45,970 nucleotides of DNA from Odoribacter sp. UBA944 (GTDB lineage Bacteria; Bacteroidota; Bacteroidia; Bacteroidales; Marinifilaceae): positions 1-45,970 of the forward strand of contig DBDA01000042.1 of assembly GCA_002293375.1 (NCBI GenBank), written 5' to 3'. Made by a program: the position numbers and the translations under genes. The notes beneath the pieces are model-generated. The model did no database searches. It was not told the origin of the DNA and worked only from the letters and a program-made list of their open reading frames with translations. Shown here in pieces: positions 34,344 through 43,506 of this stretch (the stretch's first letter is position 1; every line of letters begins with the position of its first letter).

Positions 34344-35102
34344 TCAATCTTGAAAAACCGGTTTGACATTCTCCTGCCAAACCCACTCCCCTCTTTTCAG
34401 TACCAATGCATCCCAGCTTCCGTCCGGCCCGTAAAACATAAAAGAGCCGGTCAACCGTTCTTCTGCTGGAACCAAACGGTCGAATATGATACGTTTTCCT
34501 TTGCGGTCGTGTTTGAGCATCATGTTTGCGTCCCGGCCGTATTCAAAGGTGAGAGAAGCGCTCCGGCTCTCTCCTTTTCGCATCAATCGGTGATCGAAAC
34601 GAACTCCGCCTGTTTCCGGAAAATCGGCGATCCATACTCCCTTCCGGTTAGTTCTGAGCGTTTCGCTCCAACCGAACAGGACATAGTAGTTCTTCCCCTT
34701 GGATGTAAAGCCGAGCCAATCGTAAAAAAGATACGCCGGAACCGGCCCCGGGTCACCGGGCAAAACCCGCAACAGCACATCCCGCCGCGGCGGATCGAAT
34801 TTAAACAGATGGTAATAGGCAGCCCCTTCGCGCAAAGGTACGATCCAGGAAAACATCTCCGCTCCCGTCCGGCTCTCTCTCCGGAAACCTAAGTATTTGA
34901 CCGGATCTTCCGGACGGTAAACACCCTGTGGAAACTGTTGCAACAAATCGGCCATCTCATCCGAGAAGCGGATCCGCAACGAATCCGTTTCCGTTTCTTC
35001 GATCCGTTCCATACAGAGCGCCACACGCTCCTGAAGTCCGGGTTGGGCCACGCCCGCATATGCTCCGAAAAGCCACAGGCAACTGCACAAAATTTTTCTC
35101 AT
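34344..35102 (-). CDS. Exported protein of unknown function
   Basis: Protein of 252 residues with a signal peptide (MRKILCSCLWLFGAYAGVAQ). No known domain was recognised. The chain is rich in aromatic and charged residues, with segments such as EMFSWIVPLREGAAYYHLF, YYVLFGWSETLRTNRKGVW and EYGRDANMMLKHDRKGKRI that alternate in a way suggesting beta structure. Two cysteines are in the signal peptide and one at residue 30. It is translated from the same strand between the TrmH-type gene (one base upstream) and the DPP III gene, so the three probably form one transcript. Similar proteins appear to be found in other Bacteroidetes beside methyltransferases of this type, but this is from memory and unchecked. 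Confidence 0.7.
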   Translation of the reverse strand: MRKILCSCLWLFGAYAGVAQPGLQERVALCMERIEETETDSLRIRFSDEMADLLQQFPQGVYRPEDPVKYLGFRRESRTGAEMFSWIVPLREGAAYYHLFKFDPPRRDVLLRVLPGDPGPVPAYLFYDWLGFTSKGKNYYVLFGWSETLRTNRKGVWIADFPETGGVRFDHRLMRKGESRSASLTFEYGRDANMMLKHDRKGKRIIFDRLVPAEERLTGSFMFYGPDGSWDALVLKRGEWVWQENVKPVFQD

Positions 35103-35103
35103 T

Positions 35104-35775
35104 CTACTTCCTGTTAAAACGTTCCAGTATCTCCTCAGCGGAGCGTACCGATTTTTTGTACCACTGCAAAGCTACCCGCAGCGCCTCCTCTTCCGGCAGA
35201 TGCCACTGGATTTCGCTCGCCCGCAGGCGCTGCACCGTACTGTACAGCACCAATGCGGCGCAAACACTGACATTCAGGCTCTCCGTAAAACCGTACATCG
35301 GTACTTTGACAAATTCATCCGCTTCTTTCAGCACGGTTTCCGACAGCCCCTGCCACTCCGTTCCGAAAAAAAACGCCATCTTCCCCTTTTGCAGATCCAA
35401 TTCATTGATCAACACATCATCTGTGTACGGGGTGGTTGCTATAATACGATATCCGGCCGCCCGAAGGTTGGAGATCGCTTCCGGGGTGTTGTTCTCCGTC
35501 CGGTTGTAGCGGTGAAGGGTAAGCCACTCCTTAGCCCCCCGCGAAACCGAAGACGCACCGTCGTACCGGTTCCGGTTCTCGATCACGTGGATGTGCTGGA
35601 TTCCCATACAATCGGCCGTACGCATCACAGCGCTCTGGTTGTGGGGCTGGAAAAGATCCTCTAACACAACCGTCACATACTCCGTCCGTTCCCCGAGCAT
35701 CCGTTCCAACAACTCCCTGCGCTCATCCGTCACAAACCCTTTCAGGTACTCCACCTGCTCTTTTACGCTTTTCAT
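35104..35775 (-). CDS. TrmH-type (SpoU family) tRNA/rRNA 2'-O-methyltransferase
   Basis: SPOUT-class methyltransferase of 223 residues. The three knot motifs are present: motif 1 in EDLFQPHNQSAVMRTADCMG, motif 2 in MAFFFGTEWQGLSE, and motif 3 in VPMYGFTESLNVSVCAALVLY (with the S-x-N-V-S-V SAM-binding core). Catalytic Arg lies in VMRTADC. The length and presence of N- and C-terminal extensions fit TrmH, which methylates G18 of tRNA, but an rRNA target cannot be excluded. The gene begins just beyond the HU terminator. Confidence 0.9.
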   Translation of the reverse strand: MKSVKEQVEYLKGFVTDERRELLERMLGERTEYVTVVLEDLFQPHNQSAVMRTADCMGIQHIHVIENRNRYDGASSVSRGAKEWLTLHRYNRTENNTPEAISNLRAAGYRIIATTPYTDDVLINELDLQKGKMAFFFGTEWQGLSETVLKEADEFVKVPMYGFTESLNVSVCAALVLYSTVQRLRASEIQWHLPEEEALRVALQWYKKSVRSAEEILERFNRK

Positions 35776-35793
35776 ACGTTGTATTTTTCCCGA

Positions 35794-35829
35794 ATAAAAA
35801 AGGGGTGTCTGCTCAACACCCCTTTTTTA
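35794..35829. terminator. Terminator downstream of HU (A/T tracts on both sides)
   Basis: AGGGGTGT (35801-35808) pairs with ACACCCCT (35816-35823) over a 7-base loop, with AAAAA on the left and TTTTTT on the right. It is well placed to end minus-strand HU transcription, and its symmetry would let it work in both directions. Confidence 0.85.
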
Positions 35830-35844
35830 TGATTATGCTTTTTT

Positions 35845-36114
35845 TCAGCATTTGTCTGACAATTCTGCGCCGGCTTTGAATTTAACCACTTTCTTGGCAG
35901 GAATGTTGATGCTCTTACCAGTCTGGGGATTTCTACCGCTTCTTGCGCCTCTTTCATTTACGCAGAAGGAACCGAATCCAACCAGGGCCACTTTGTCGCC
36001 TTTTTTCAAACATTCGCCAACCGTTTCCACGAAAGCTTCCAGCGCTTTCTTGGAATCAGCCTTTGTCAAACCTGCCTTTTCAGCAATAGCGTCGATCAAT
36101 TGTGTTTTATTCAT
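35845..36114 (-). CDS. HU-family DNA-binding protein
   Basis: Nucleoid protein of 89 residues, a standard HU length. The HU signature is GFGSFCVNERGARSGRNPQTG, with the intercalating proline within the RNPQTG arm. The N-terminus (MNKTQLIDAIAEKAGLTKADSKKALEAF) is typical. A Cys in the arm (SFCVNERG, where SFxxxxR is common) and Cys in the C-terminal SDKC are unusual details. It has its own strong promoter (36163-36193) and terminator (35794-35829), so it is monocistronic. Confidence 0.97.
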   Translation of the reverse strand: MNKTQLIDAIAEKAGLTKADSKKALEAFVETVGECLKKGDKVALVGFGSFCVNERGARSGRNPQTGKSINIPAKKVVKFKAGAELSDKC

Positions 36115-36162
36115 AATGATAACTTTTAGGGTTAGAATTTTAACAATCGTTTATTCTCCACA

Positions 36163-36193
36163 CAAATGTAGGGAATTTCTCTACTTCAACAAA
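36163..36193 (-). promoter_or_regulatory. Consensus Bacteroidetes promoter of the HU gene
   Basis: On the minus strand TTTG (36190-36193) is followed after exactly 19 bases by TACATTTG (36163-36170). This is a full match to TTTG-N19-TAnnTTTG. It lies about 50 bases upstream of the ATG, with long A/T tracts (36183-36232) upstream that may act as an UP-like element. Confidence 0.8.
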
Positions 36194-36233
36194 ATTTTCA
36201 AAAAAAAAAACGTCATTTTTTATTTTTTTTCCC

Positions 36234-37781
36234 TTACAGGATGCTTTCGGCGCATTTCTCCCCGTCCATCGCTGCCGAAACAATGCCTCCGGCATATCCC
36301 GCCCCTTCTCCGCAAGGATACAGTCCGGCCACTCCGGGATGCACCAAACGGTCGCCTCCCCTCGGAATACGCAGAGGGGCGGACGTACGGGTCTCGACAC
36401 CCAACAACACGGCCTGATCGGTCAGGAATCCCCGCGCTCTCTGCCCGAAAAGAGTCAATCCGCCCTTTAATCGCCGGGTCATGGTTTCCGGCAACCACTC
36501 GTGAAATTGTGTCGCCGTTACGCCCGGTTTGTAAGAGACCCGGGGAAATTCGCCGGACGGACGGTTCTGCACAAAATCCGTCAGCCGTTGGGCCGGGGCC
36601 CGCAATGCTCCTCCTCCCCGCTTCCAGGCTTCCCGCTCCAACTGCTCCTGAAATTCCATCCCCGCAAAAAGGCCGGAAAACCCCATCTCTGTCAACTCCT
36701 CCCGGCCGACGGAAGTTACTATGGCCGAGTTGGCCCAGGAGGTATTCCGGGTCGAAGAGGACATGCCGTTCACCACTTGTTGTTCCGGGCCGGTAGCAGC
36801 CGGAACCACTACCCCTCCCGGGCACATGCAGAAAGAGTATACGCCCCGGTTCTCTATGTTCGCCACAAAACTGTACTCCGCCGCCGGTAACCACTTTCCC
36901 CGTCCTTCGGAAGTATGGTACTGCATGCGGTCGATCAATACCTGGGGATGCTCCAAACGCAGTCCGACCGCAAAATCCTTGGGTTCCATGTGAACCGAAC
37001 GGGTGTGCAACATCCGGTAAACATCCCGGGCCGAATGACCGGTTGCCAGGATCACTTCATCGGCCGCCAACTCCTCCCCGCCTGCCATCACTCCACACAC
37101 AGCGCCCGCCCTCACTAACAGGTCCGTTACCCGACAGGAAAACCGGATCTCTCCACCGTACCGCTCAATCGTTTTCCGAATGTTGACGATTACCCCGGGC
37201 AACCGGTCCGTTCCCAGATGGGGATGGGCGTCTACCAAAATGCTCCGGTCGGCTCCGTGGTATACTAAAATCTCCAGGATCCGCCGGATGTCTCCCCGTT
37301 TTTTGGAACGGGTAAAGAGTTTCCCGTCTGAAAAGGTACCGGCGCCTCCCTCCCCGAATCCAAAATTGGAGTCTTCGTTCACCTGTCCGGTACGGTATAA
37401 ATGGGCCAAATCCTTTTTACGCTCTTCCACCGCTTTCCCACGCTCCAGCACCACCGGGCGAAATCCCCGTTCGATCAGCCGCAATGCCGCAAAAAGCCCG
37501 GCCGGTCCGGCTCCGACCACTACCACCCGCCGCCCCGCCGAAACATCCCGGTACACCGGAACAAAGAGCGGGGCAGGCTCCTCGATGTTGTCTATGTGAA
37601 CCCCCAACGTCAGGTTGATCACCACCCGGCGCTGGCGGGCGTCTACGGAACGGCGCACCACGGCCAGCCGTTTGATCCGCTGCGCTGCAATGCCTTCCTG
37701 CCGTGCAATCAACTCCCTGAAAAACAACTCCTCCTTACCGGCCTCTTCCGGAGAAATCCGTATGGCGATCTCTTTATACAT
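36234..37781 (-). CDS. NAD(P)/FAD-dependent oxidoreductase (COG2509 family)
   Basis: Flavoprotein of 515 residues. The dinucleotide fold is VVVVGAGPAGLFAALRLIERG, followed by the conserved E-R-G-K-A-V-E-E-R-K-K-D region. SNFGFGEGGAGTFSDGKLFTR is diagnostic of the COG2509/YhiN-like uncharacterised FAD-dependent dehydrogenases. VILATGHSARDVYRML and the C-terminal LYPCGEGAGYAGGIVSAAMDG complete the FAD site. About 85 residues precede the fold, a family feature. The cellular role of this family is unknown. It sits 24 bases downstream of the porT gene and ends before the AT-rich HU promoter. Confidence 0.9.
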   Translation of the reverse strand: MYKEIAIRISPEEAGKEELFFRELIARQEGIAAQRIKRLAVVRRSVDARQRRVVINLTLGVHIDNIEEPAPLFVPVYRDVSAGRRVVVVGAGPAGLFAALRLIERGFRPVVLERGKAVEERKKDLAHLYRTGQVNEDSNFGFGEGGAGTFSDGKLFTRSKKRGDIRRILEILVYHGADRSILVDAHPHLGTDRLPGVIVNIRKTIERYGGEIRFSCRVTDLLVRAGAVCGVMAGGEELAADEVILATGHSARDVYRMLHTRSVHMEPKDFAVGLRLEHPQVLIDRMQYHTSEGRGKWLPAAEYSFVANIENRGVYSFCMCPGGVVVPAATGPEQQVVNGMSSSTRNTSWANSAIVTSVGREELTEMGFSGLFAGMEFQEQLEREAWKRGGGALRAPAQRLTDFVQNRPSGEFPRVSYKPGVTATQFHEWLPETMTRRLKGGLTLFGQRARGFLTDQAVLLGVETRTSAPLRIPRGGDRLVHPGVAGLYPCGEGAGYAGGIVSAAMDGEKCAESIL

Positions 37782-37805
37782 AGTGGATAAAAACGGTAAA
37801 GCGGG

Positions 37806-38546
37806 TCATTCAAAATGGAAACAGATCGTAAACATCCGGGGTTTCACTTTTTTTAATGCATCTGTGAATCCTTCGTATCCGGGATTCTTCGGGTCGTATT
37901 CCGGAACCAATGTATTGGTCAATCCCATGGAGTACCGCAATTCGATCCCGAATTTAAAGTAGGGTAAGTAAAAGTCGCTGCCGATGCCCAATTCTAAAAA
38001 GGCATCCAGCGGCCGGGTGCGGAAGTATTCCCCCCGGTCTATGTCGATCCGGTCGTGCTTCTGGAAGTCGTATTTCAGGCTGCTCCCACCGACTAAAAAA
38101 GGACGGAAGTTGTTGATACGCTTTGCTTTGTATTTTAATAACAACGGCAAGGTAATGTATACGGATTCGTTGAAGGCCTCTACGGTTCCGTCCCGGTTTC
38201 CGCTCTCGTCCAACTCCAACGGAACATTCTTGAAGACCATCCGGCGGGTACCGAATTCCAGGCCCGGTAGAAAACGCACCCCCCAATCCTCCGTCAGGTG
38301 CAGTTCGGACACAATACCCACCAAAAATCCCACTCCCAACCGACCGGTTTCCACCCGGTACGGATTCAATCCGGACTGGACAAAACGATAATCCATGTAG
38401 TTGACTCCCAATGTAAAACCGAAATGAAGAAAGGTGTGGTCTCCCCGCTGGTAATTCAGGATACTGGTATTCCGTACGATCTTCTGCCCCGAAACAGCGG
38501 CGGACAACATCCCGAAAATGAGTAAAAATACCAGTCGTTTCAGCAT
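37806..38546 (-). CDS. porT: PorT-like outer-membrane protein (type IX secretion-associated)
   Basis: Outer-membrane beta-barrel protein of 246 residues with a signal peptide (MLKRLVFLLIFGMLSAAVSGQ). The sequence FLHFGFTLGVNYMDYRFV is characteristic of PorT of Porphyromonas. Other strands (ITLPLLLKYKAKRINNFRPF, YFKFGIELRYSMGLTNTLV) and the terminal Phe-Glu (TICFHFE) fit an eight-stranded barrel. PorT is needed for assembly of the type IX secretion system. No T9SS C-terminal sorting domain was recognised in proteins in the window. The gene is divergent from the SDR gene. Confidence 0.88.
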   Translation of the reverse strand: MLKRLVFLLIFGMLSAAVSGQKIVRNTSILNYQRGDHTFLHFGFTLGVNYMDYRFVQSGLNPYRVETGRLGVGFLVGIVSELHLTEDWGVRFLPGLEFGTRRMVFKNVPLELDESGNRDGTVEAFNESVYITLPLLLKYKAKRINNFRPFLVGGSSLKYDFQKHDRIDIDRGEYFRTRPLDAFLELGIGSDFYLPYFKFGIELRYSMGLTNTLVPEYDPKNPGYEGFTDALKKVKPRMFTICFHFE

Positions 38547-38604
38547 CGTTTTGCGTTTATACTTTCTCTACAATTCAGCGAAAATAGGCATTTTTAGTGG
38601 AAAA

Positions 38605-38636
38605 TGGTTGCTTTTAAATATATATTTTTATTTTTG
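38605..38636 (+). promoter_or_regulatory. Candidate promoter of the SDR gene
   Basis: GTTG near 38607-38610 is followed after 18 bases by TATTTTTG (38629-38636), close to TTTG-N19-TAnnTTTG. The ATG is only 8 bases further on, so the message would be almost leaderless if this is used. Confidence 0.5.
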
Positions 38637-38643
38637 TACCCCC

Positions 38644-39411
38644 ATGAATAAAATCGCACTCATCACCGGGGCCACCTCCGGGATCGGACAAGCCACTGCC
38701 GAAAAACTCGCCGGAAACGGATTCGACCTGATCATTACCGGCAGACGCCCGGAACGCCTGGAGGCGCTGGCCGAAAGCCTCCGGAAAAAAGGAGCAAAGG
38801 TATTGCCGCTCTGTTTTGACGTACGCAAGCCTGAAGAGGTAAAACAGGCCATAGATTCGTTGGAAGGCAACTGGAAAACGATCGATGTATTGGTCAACAA
38901 CGCCGGGTTGGCTGTTGGGATCTCCCCGATCCAGGAAGGCCTGGCGGAGGATTGGGAACGGATGATCGACACCAATGTGAAGGGCCTGTTGTACATGACC
39001 CGCGCCGTAGCGCCGCTCCTGACGGCCCGACGGACGGGACACATTGTCAACATCGCTTCCATTGCCGGCAAAGAGGTCTATCCGGGTGGGAATGTATACT
39101 GCGCCACCAAACACGCCGTCGACGCTCTCTCCAAAGCCATGCGCACCGACCTGTTGGCCTATAACATCCGGGTGACCAACATCGCCCCCGGCATGGTGGA
39201 GACGGAGTTCTCCCTGGTCCGGTACAAAGGGAACAGCGAAGCTGCCGGCAACGTCTACAAGGGGCTTGTTCCCCTAAGCGGTGAAGACATAGCCGACACC
39301 ATCCTGTTTGCTGTCACCCGTCCTCCCCACGTCTGCCTGAATGACATCGTGATCATGCCCACCGCCCAAGCCAATGCGCGGGATGTGAACAGAGAAACGG
39401 AAAAGGGATAA
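38644..39411 (+). CDS. Short-chain dehydrogenase/reductase (YdfG-like)
   Basis: Classical SDR of 255 residues. The cofactor motif is ALITGATSGIGQATAE (TGxxxGIG). Then come the NNAG motif in VLVNNAGLAVG, catalytic Ser in VNIASIAGKEVYPG, and the active-site Y-x-x-x-K in YCATKHAVDAL. The pattern TGRRPERLEAL favours NADPH, with Arg residues contacting the 2'-phosphate. Sequence details (NNAGLAVG, MVETEFSLVRYKG) fit the YdfG group of 3-hydroxy acid dehydrogenases. ATG 38644 was chosen because the open frame further upstream has no SDR features. It converges on the GH31 gene with 4 bases between stops. Confidence 0.93.
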   Translation: MNKIALITGATSGIGQATAEKLAGNGFDLIITGRRPERLEALAESLRKKGAKVLPLCFDVRKPEEVKQAIDSLEGNWKTIDVLVNNAGLAVGISPIQEGLAEDWERMIDTNVKGLLYMTRAVAPLLTARRTGHIVNIASIAGKEVYPGGNVYCATKHAVDALSKAMRTDLLAYNIRVTNIAPGMVETEFSLVRYKGNSEAAGNVYKGLVPLSGEDIADTILFAVTRPPHVCLNDIVIMPTAQANARDVNRETEKG

Positions 39412-39415
39412 CTCC

Positions 39416-42400
39416 TTATTTTTCAGCTCCAAACGTACTAACGTTCATCCGCTTATCCACCAGATATCCATCCGTTGCCTTCAGGTTGAAGGTGAGGTTC
39501 CTTCTGGCTTTGAACCGGATGATGAACAACTCGCTGTCACTCTCCAATGCTTCCTTGTTTCCGATGTTTACGAATGTGGGATAGAGCGACTTGATGCCGT
39601 TGGTGTGGAGCCTGTCGTTGGTCAGGTTCTCCATCTCCTTCATACCCACCGGCTGCACACCTACAAACTCGTAATCCGCGGGATCGTAAGGCAGGGCAAA
39701 ACTGAGGGCGTTTACACGGTGCAATCCCGTGCCTTTCACCACTATCTGAACCATTTCGCCCTTGGCGTATGTCCGTTTCGACGTACGGAGCTGGAGGCTT
39801 CCCGCCGGCTTGTCACCCCTTTCACCCCGGCCACCCCTGGCACCGCCATCGAGTTGCGTGGCGACAACGGAGATGTCATATGCGTCGATCAGGCCGTTGC
39901 GGTTCAAGTCGCCGTTGCTGATGTAGCCTTCAAAATCGGCGTCGCCTTGCCGCAAACCGGTATAGTTGGTATACGAAGTCAGGTCGTTCCCGTCCACCAC
40001 CTTGTCGTTGTTGATATCCCCCGGCAAGTAACTCTCGGTTCCCGGCACTTTGAACAGATACAACTCCCTGCCCGAACCGTAGTCGCCTACTGCTTCGGTG
40101 ACATGGATCCGGATGTACCGTACAGTAGGAGTTTGCGGGAACGGGAAGACCTTGGTTTCGCTGTTCCGCTGCCACTCAAAAGCGCCGGCTTCCGTCCAGG
40201 TTTCCTTGTCCATACTGTAGCTGACCGTTCCCTTTAATATCGTTCCGTTGCCGGCGTTTTCACGGGGCAGGTAGTGGAATTTATCGATCCGGTTAATGGT
40301 GTTCAGGTCTACGGTCAGGTCGAATGGAACCGCCTTTTCGTTGTACTTTGTGTGCCACAACTCGCCCTCCTGAAAGTCGAACAATCGGCGGAGCGAACGT
40401 CCCTGATTTTCCACGGAGGTCTCTCCGGTCAGGCCGTGTATGGCAAACTCCAACGGGTCTCTCTTTGTCGTGGCGCCAAAAGCCGACCAATCCGAATGCC
40501 CCGCTTGGTTCACCGCACGGATCTGAAAGTCGTAAGCGGTTTCTACGTTCAGGTCGTCAAACAACAGCTCCGTCCCTTTGATCGTACTGTAATGCATACC
40601 GTTGAACGCTATCTCGTAATAGTCGGCATTCTCCACCGCACCCCAGGTCGGTTTCAAGGTATAGGATCCGGTATTCTCTTCTGTTATTTGCGCTTGTGGG
40701 GCAACCAATGGGCCGGTGGTTACTTTGTGGCGGTCCGCTGGCGCAAATAGAAATCCGTCGATCTTCAGGGCCGTCCGGTGGGTCGTGATGTCGGCAGCGG
40801 CCAATTTCACCAAGAACTGCGGGTTCTTAACGATTACCTCTTTTTCAAAGGCGCTGTCCGGAGTGGCAAAGCGGTTCAGGTTCGGTTGTGCATCGTAGAA
40901 ATAGACGTTCTCTTTTTGGAGGAACTCCTCCCTGTTACCTGCTTCTGTCAGTTTGATCCTGTTTTTGCCGACGGTCGCCGAAACTTTTTTGGGCTTTTCG
41001 GTGACGTTGATCCGGAATTCGGTGACTTTCTCCTTTACAAAGCCGTCAAAATTACCTTGCGCGGGGTGGATGGTCACCGTCACTTCGCCTTTTGCGCCGA
41101 CGACGGACTCGATCCGGGTGGTCACTCCTTTGCCTGCGCGGTACGCTTCGGTGACACCGTCGTCGTCGTATTCGGTGAAGGCACTCTGTCCGTAAGGATA
41201 GAGTTCGTATACACGCAAACCTTTGTCTATTTCTTTAACGTTGTTGTGGGGGGAGGTCAGGGGTATAATGGCCCCGTTCTTCACAAATACGGGCAGCTTC
41301 CAGAGCGGTGAAGCAAAACTGTTGAGGATGCGGTTTCCCGAATATACTTCGCCGGAGAAGTAATCCACCCACTCCCCTTCGGGCAGGTAGATGCCGTTGC
41401 GGATGTCGTTGCCTTGCTCATCGGCTTGGGTTGCCTGGTAGATCGGCGCTACGAGGAAGTAGGGGCCGTAAAGGAATTGGTATTGCGTAGCCTTACCCAG
41501 CGTATATGGATGGGGATATTCGAGGAAGATCGCCCGGACCATCGGCAAACCGTCCGTCGACTCTTTGGCGATACTGTATGCGTACGGCATCAGCTCCGAT
41601 TTCAGCTTCAGGTACCACCGGTTGATGGAAGCGGCAGGTTCGCCCAAAGCGTGGGGATATTTTTCGTTGGACCCCCATCCGTCCATATTCAACTGCATGG
41701 GGGTAAAGGTTTTCCACTGGAAATCCCGGATATTGACTACCGGATTTTTTCCGCCGAAAATACCGTCCATATCGGAGCTGATATTGGGGTTGCCCGACAG
41801 TCCCGAACCGATATAGGTGGGGATGTGGAAGCGGATGTATTCCCACACCCCGCCGGTCTGGTCGCCCGACCAGATGCCGGCGTAACGTTGCGTACCCGCC
41901 CAACCGTCGAGGGAGATGATGAAAGGACGGGCGTCATTGCCGTAGTAGGTCATGATGTGCGCCACGTCCGTGATGCCGTTCAGGCCGAACGAGTAACCGG
42001 CCCCCACCCAAGCCACGTCGGTTTTCAACACACGCACACCGGCATCCCGCACTTCTTTAACGATATCCCGTTGCAGCAAAGCGCTGATCCCTTCTTTGGG
42101 GTGCAGGTCGGATTGCGTCCACAGCCCAATCTCCACACCGTTTTCGTGGGCGTAATCCGCCAACTCTTTCAGGTTCCGGATGTTTCCGTCGATGGTTTCC
42201 GTCTGGCCGTACCCGGCCCCATACCCGTCGTTAGGCAGCAACCAGCCCAGCGGCATGTCGTGGCGCTTGTAGCGGTCGATCACGGCGCGCGCGGAAAATT
42301 GGTAATTCTCTTTTTCCCCGTTCAGCGACTCTTTGATGCCTTCGCTGTCCTTCTGGCTCTCTTTGTAACGCTTGCCGTCTTCAAAGAGAATCCCCTTTTC

Positions 42401-43294
42401 GTCCTCTTTCCAATAGTCGCGGTTGTAGGCGTTCAGGTGTCCCTGGTAGAAGCCAAATTTCGGCATCAATACCGGGTGGCCCGTCAGTTGATAGAAGTCA
42501 TTCAGCAGCGCCACGGCTCCGTCGTTGACCATCACAAAAAGGTCCAGGTAGTCGGTCTCGTGATACAATTTCACCGTGTTTTTCTCTTCCCGGCCGAAAT
42601 CGTAAACGCCTTTTTTAAAGGTGTGCCACAGGATGCCGTAGCCGTTTGTAGACCAATAGAAGGGATTGGGAGAGGCTACACCGCCGTCTGTCCAACTGTT
42701 TTGGTTCTCAATGGAGATGATTTTACCCTTGTGTGAGAAGCGCCCGTTCTGTACGCCACCGCCGTAGAAGTACTCCTGCGGATGCTCTTTCAGCTTCAGG
42801 GTGACCCGCTCTTCTTGAAAAAGGACGGGTTCTGTTGTTTCCAATACCGTTTCGCCTGTTTTTAAGTCGATGACTTTCATCAATGCACTGTTTTTGTCGA
42901 ACTGTACGCTGATCCCGGCGGTCGTGACGGAGAGGGTGCCGGAGTGATCTTTCACGTCGAGCAAAGTGATCTCTTTTCGGGGCCGGTCGACCACTATTTT
43001 TGCTTCGGGCTTGGCTTCCGGGTCGCGCAGGATCCCTCCCGCATTGTCCTGAAACAGCCGGAAGATGTTCTCACCATAAAAATCAAGGGTCATGCGCTGT
43101 TGATTGGAGAACAGCACATCAACGGTGGTGGGATTCACCTTTGTGGCACCGACAACCTGCAAAGGTTGCTGCTCTTTTATACTGCTGTTTTCTCCTTCAC
43201 ATACAGCTTGTGCAGCCGGACAAAAAGGTACTGTGAACAGAACGAAAGCAACCGATAGAGCTTTCCATTTCCCGAATTGACTGAATATGCTCAT
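39416..43294 (-). CDS. Multidomain GH31 glycosidase with FN3-like, F5/8C-like, dockerin and cohesin-like domains
   Basis: Exported enzyme of 1292 residues, the largest gene here. An N-terminal signal region (about 1-31) precedes the GH31 N-terminal beta domain and catalytic barrel (about 50-690). The nucleophile is probably Asp426 in VLKTDVAWVG and the acid/base Asp478 in WSGDQTGG. A proximal beta domain (about 695-840), an FN3-like domain (855-945) and an F5/8 type C (CBM32-like) domain (950-1085) follow. Two dockerin-type calcium loops lie at about 1092-1146 (DINNDKVVDGND and DLNRNGLIDAYD), then a Gly/Arg-rich linker (1149-1165) and a cohesin-like beta domain (1166-1290). The KTDVAWVGAGYSFGLNG stretch resembles the alpha-N-acetylgalactosaminidase type of GH31, from memory. 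Substrate is otherwise open (alpha-glucoside, -galactoside or -xyloside). Transcribed alone. Confidence 0.88.
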   Translation of the reverse strand: MSIFSQFGKWKALSVAFVLFTVPFCPAAQAVCEGENSSIKEQQPLQVVGATKVNPTTVDVLFSNQQRMTLDFYGENIFRLFQDNAGGILRDPEAKPEAKIVVDRPRKEITLLDVKDHSGTLSVTTAGISVQFDKNSALMKVIDLKTGETVLETTEPVLFQEERVTLKLKEHPQEYFYGGGVQNGRFSHKGKIISIENQNSWTDGGVASPNPFYWSTNGYGILWHTFKKGVYDFGREEKNTVKLYHETDYLDLFVMVNDGAVALLNDFYQLTGHPVLMPKFGFYQGHLNAYNRDYWKEDEKGILFEDGKRYKESQKDSEGIKESLNGEKENYQFSARAVIDRYKRHDMPLGWLLPNDGYGAGYGQTETIDGNIRNLKELADYAHENGVEIGLWTQSDLHPKEGISALLQRDIVKEVRDAGVRVLKTDVAWVGAGYSFGLNGITDVAHIMTYYGNDARPFIISLDGWAGTQRYAGIWSGDQTGGVWEYIRFHIPTYIGSGLSGNPNISSDMDGIFGGKNPVVNIRDFQWKTFTPMQLNMDGWGSNEKYPHALGEPAASINRWYLKLKSELMPYAYSIAKESTDGLPMVRAIFLEYPHPYTLGKATQYQFLYGPYFLVAPIYQATQADEQGNDIRNGIYLPEGEWVDYFSGEVYSGNRILNSFASPLWKLPVFVKNGAIIPLTSPHNNVKEIDKGLRVYELYPYGQSAFTEYDDDGVTEAYRAGKGVTTRIESVVGAKGEVTVTIHPAQGNFDGFVKEKVTEFRINVTEKPKKVSATVGKNRIKLTEAGNREEFLQKENVYFYDAQPNLNRFATPDSAFEKEVIVKNPQFLVKLAAADITTHRTALKIDGFLFAPADRHKVTTGPLVAPQAQITEENTGSYTLKPTWGAVENADYYEIAFNGMHYSTIKGTELLFDDLNVETAYDFQIRAVNQAGHSDWSAFGATTKRDPLEFAIHGLTGETSVENQGRSLRRLFDFQEGELWHTKYNEKAVPFDLTVDLNTINRIDKFHYLPRENAGNGTILKGTVSYSMDKETWTEAGAFEWQRNSETKVFPFPQTPTVRYIRIHVTEAVGDYGSGRELYLFKVPGTESYLPGDINNDKVVDGNDLTSYTNYTGLRQGDADFEGYISNGDLNRNGLIDAYDISVVATQLDGGARGGRGERGDKPAGSLQLRTSKRTYAKGEMVQIVVKGTGLHRVNALSFALPYDPADYEFVGVQPVGMKEMENLTNDRLHTNGIKSLYPTFVNIGNKEALESDSELFIIRFKARRNLTFNLKATDGYLVDKRMNVSTFGAEK

Positions 43295-43317
43295 GTGTAT
43301 TTATATTTAACCGGCCG

Positions 43318-43325
43318 TAAATATA
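43318..43325 (-). promoter_or_regulatory. Weak candidate -7 box of the GH31 gene
   Basis: Minus-strand TATATTTA differs from TAnnTTTG in the last base and lies 24 bases upstream of the ATG at 43294. No -33 box was recognised. Confidence 0.25.
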
Positions 43326-43506
43326 GGAAAAAAATTCGTTCGCACGGTTCCGACAGCACTTCGGTATTGGGGAAAAGATCCGAATTTTTTTCGCTTTTCC
43401 CCCTGTCGCTTCGGCCTGTCGATTTCCAAAAGCGGGGCTCCGCTGCGGTTTTCCGAGTGTCAGGTGGTACGGTCGTTTCTGTCGGCACAGTCGATTCCTT
43501 GCCTTT

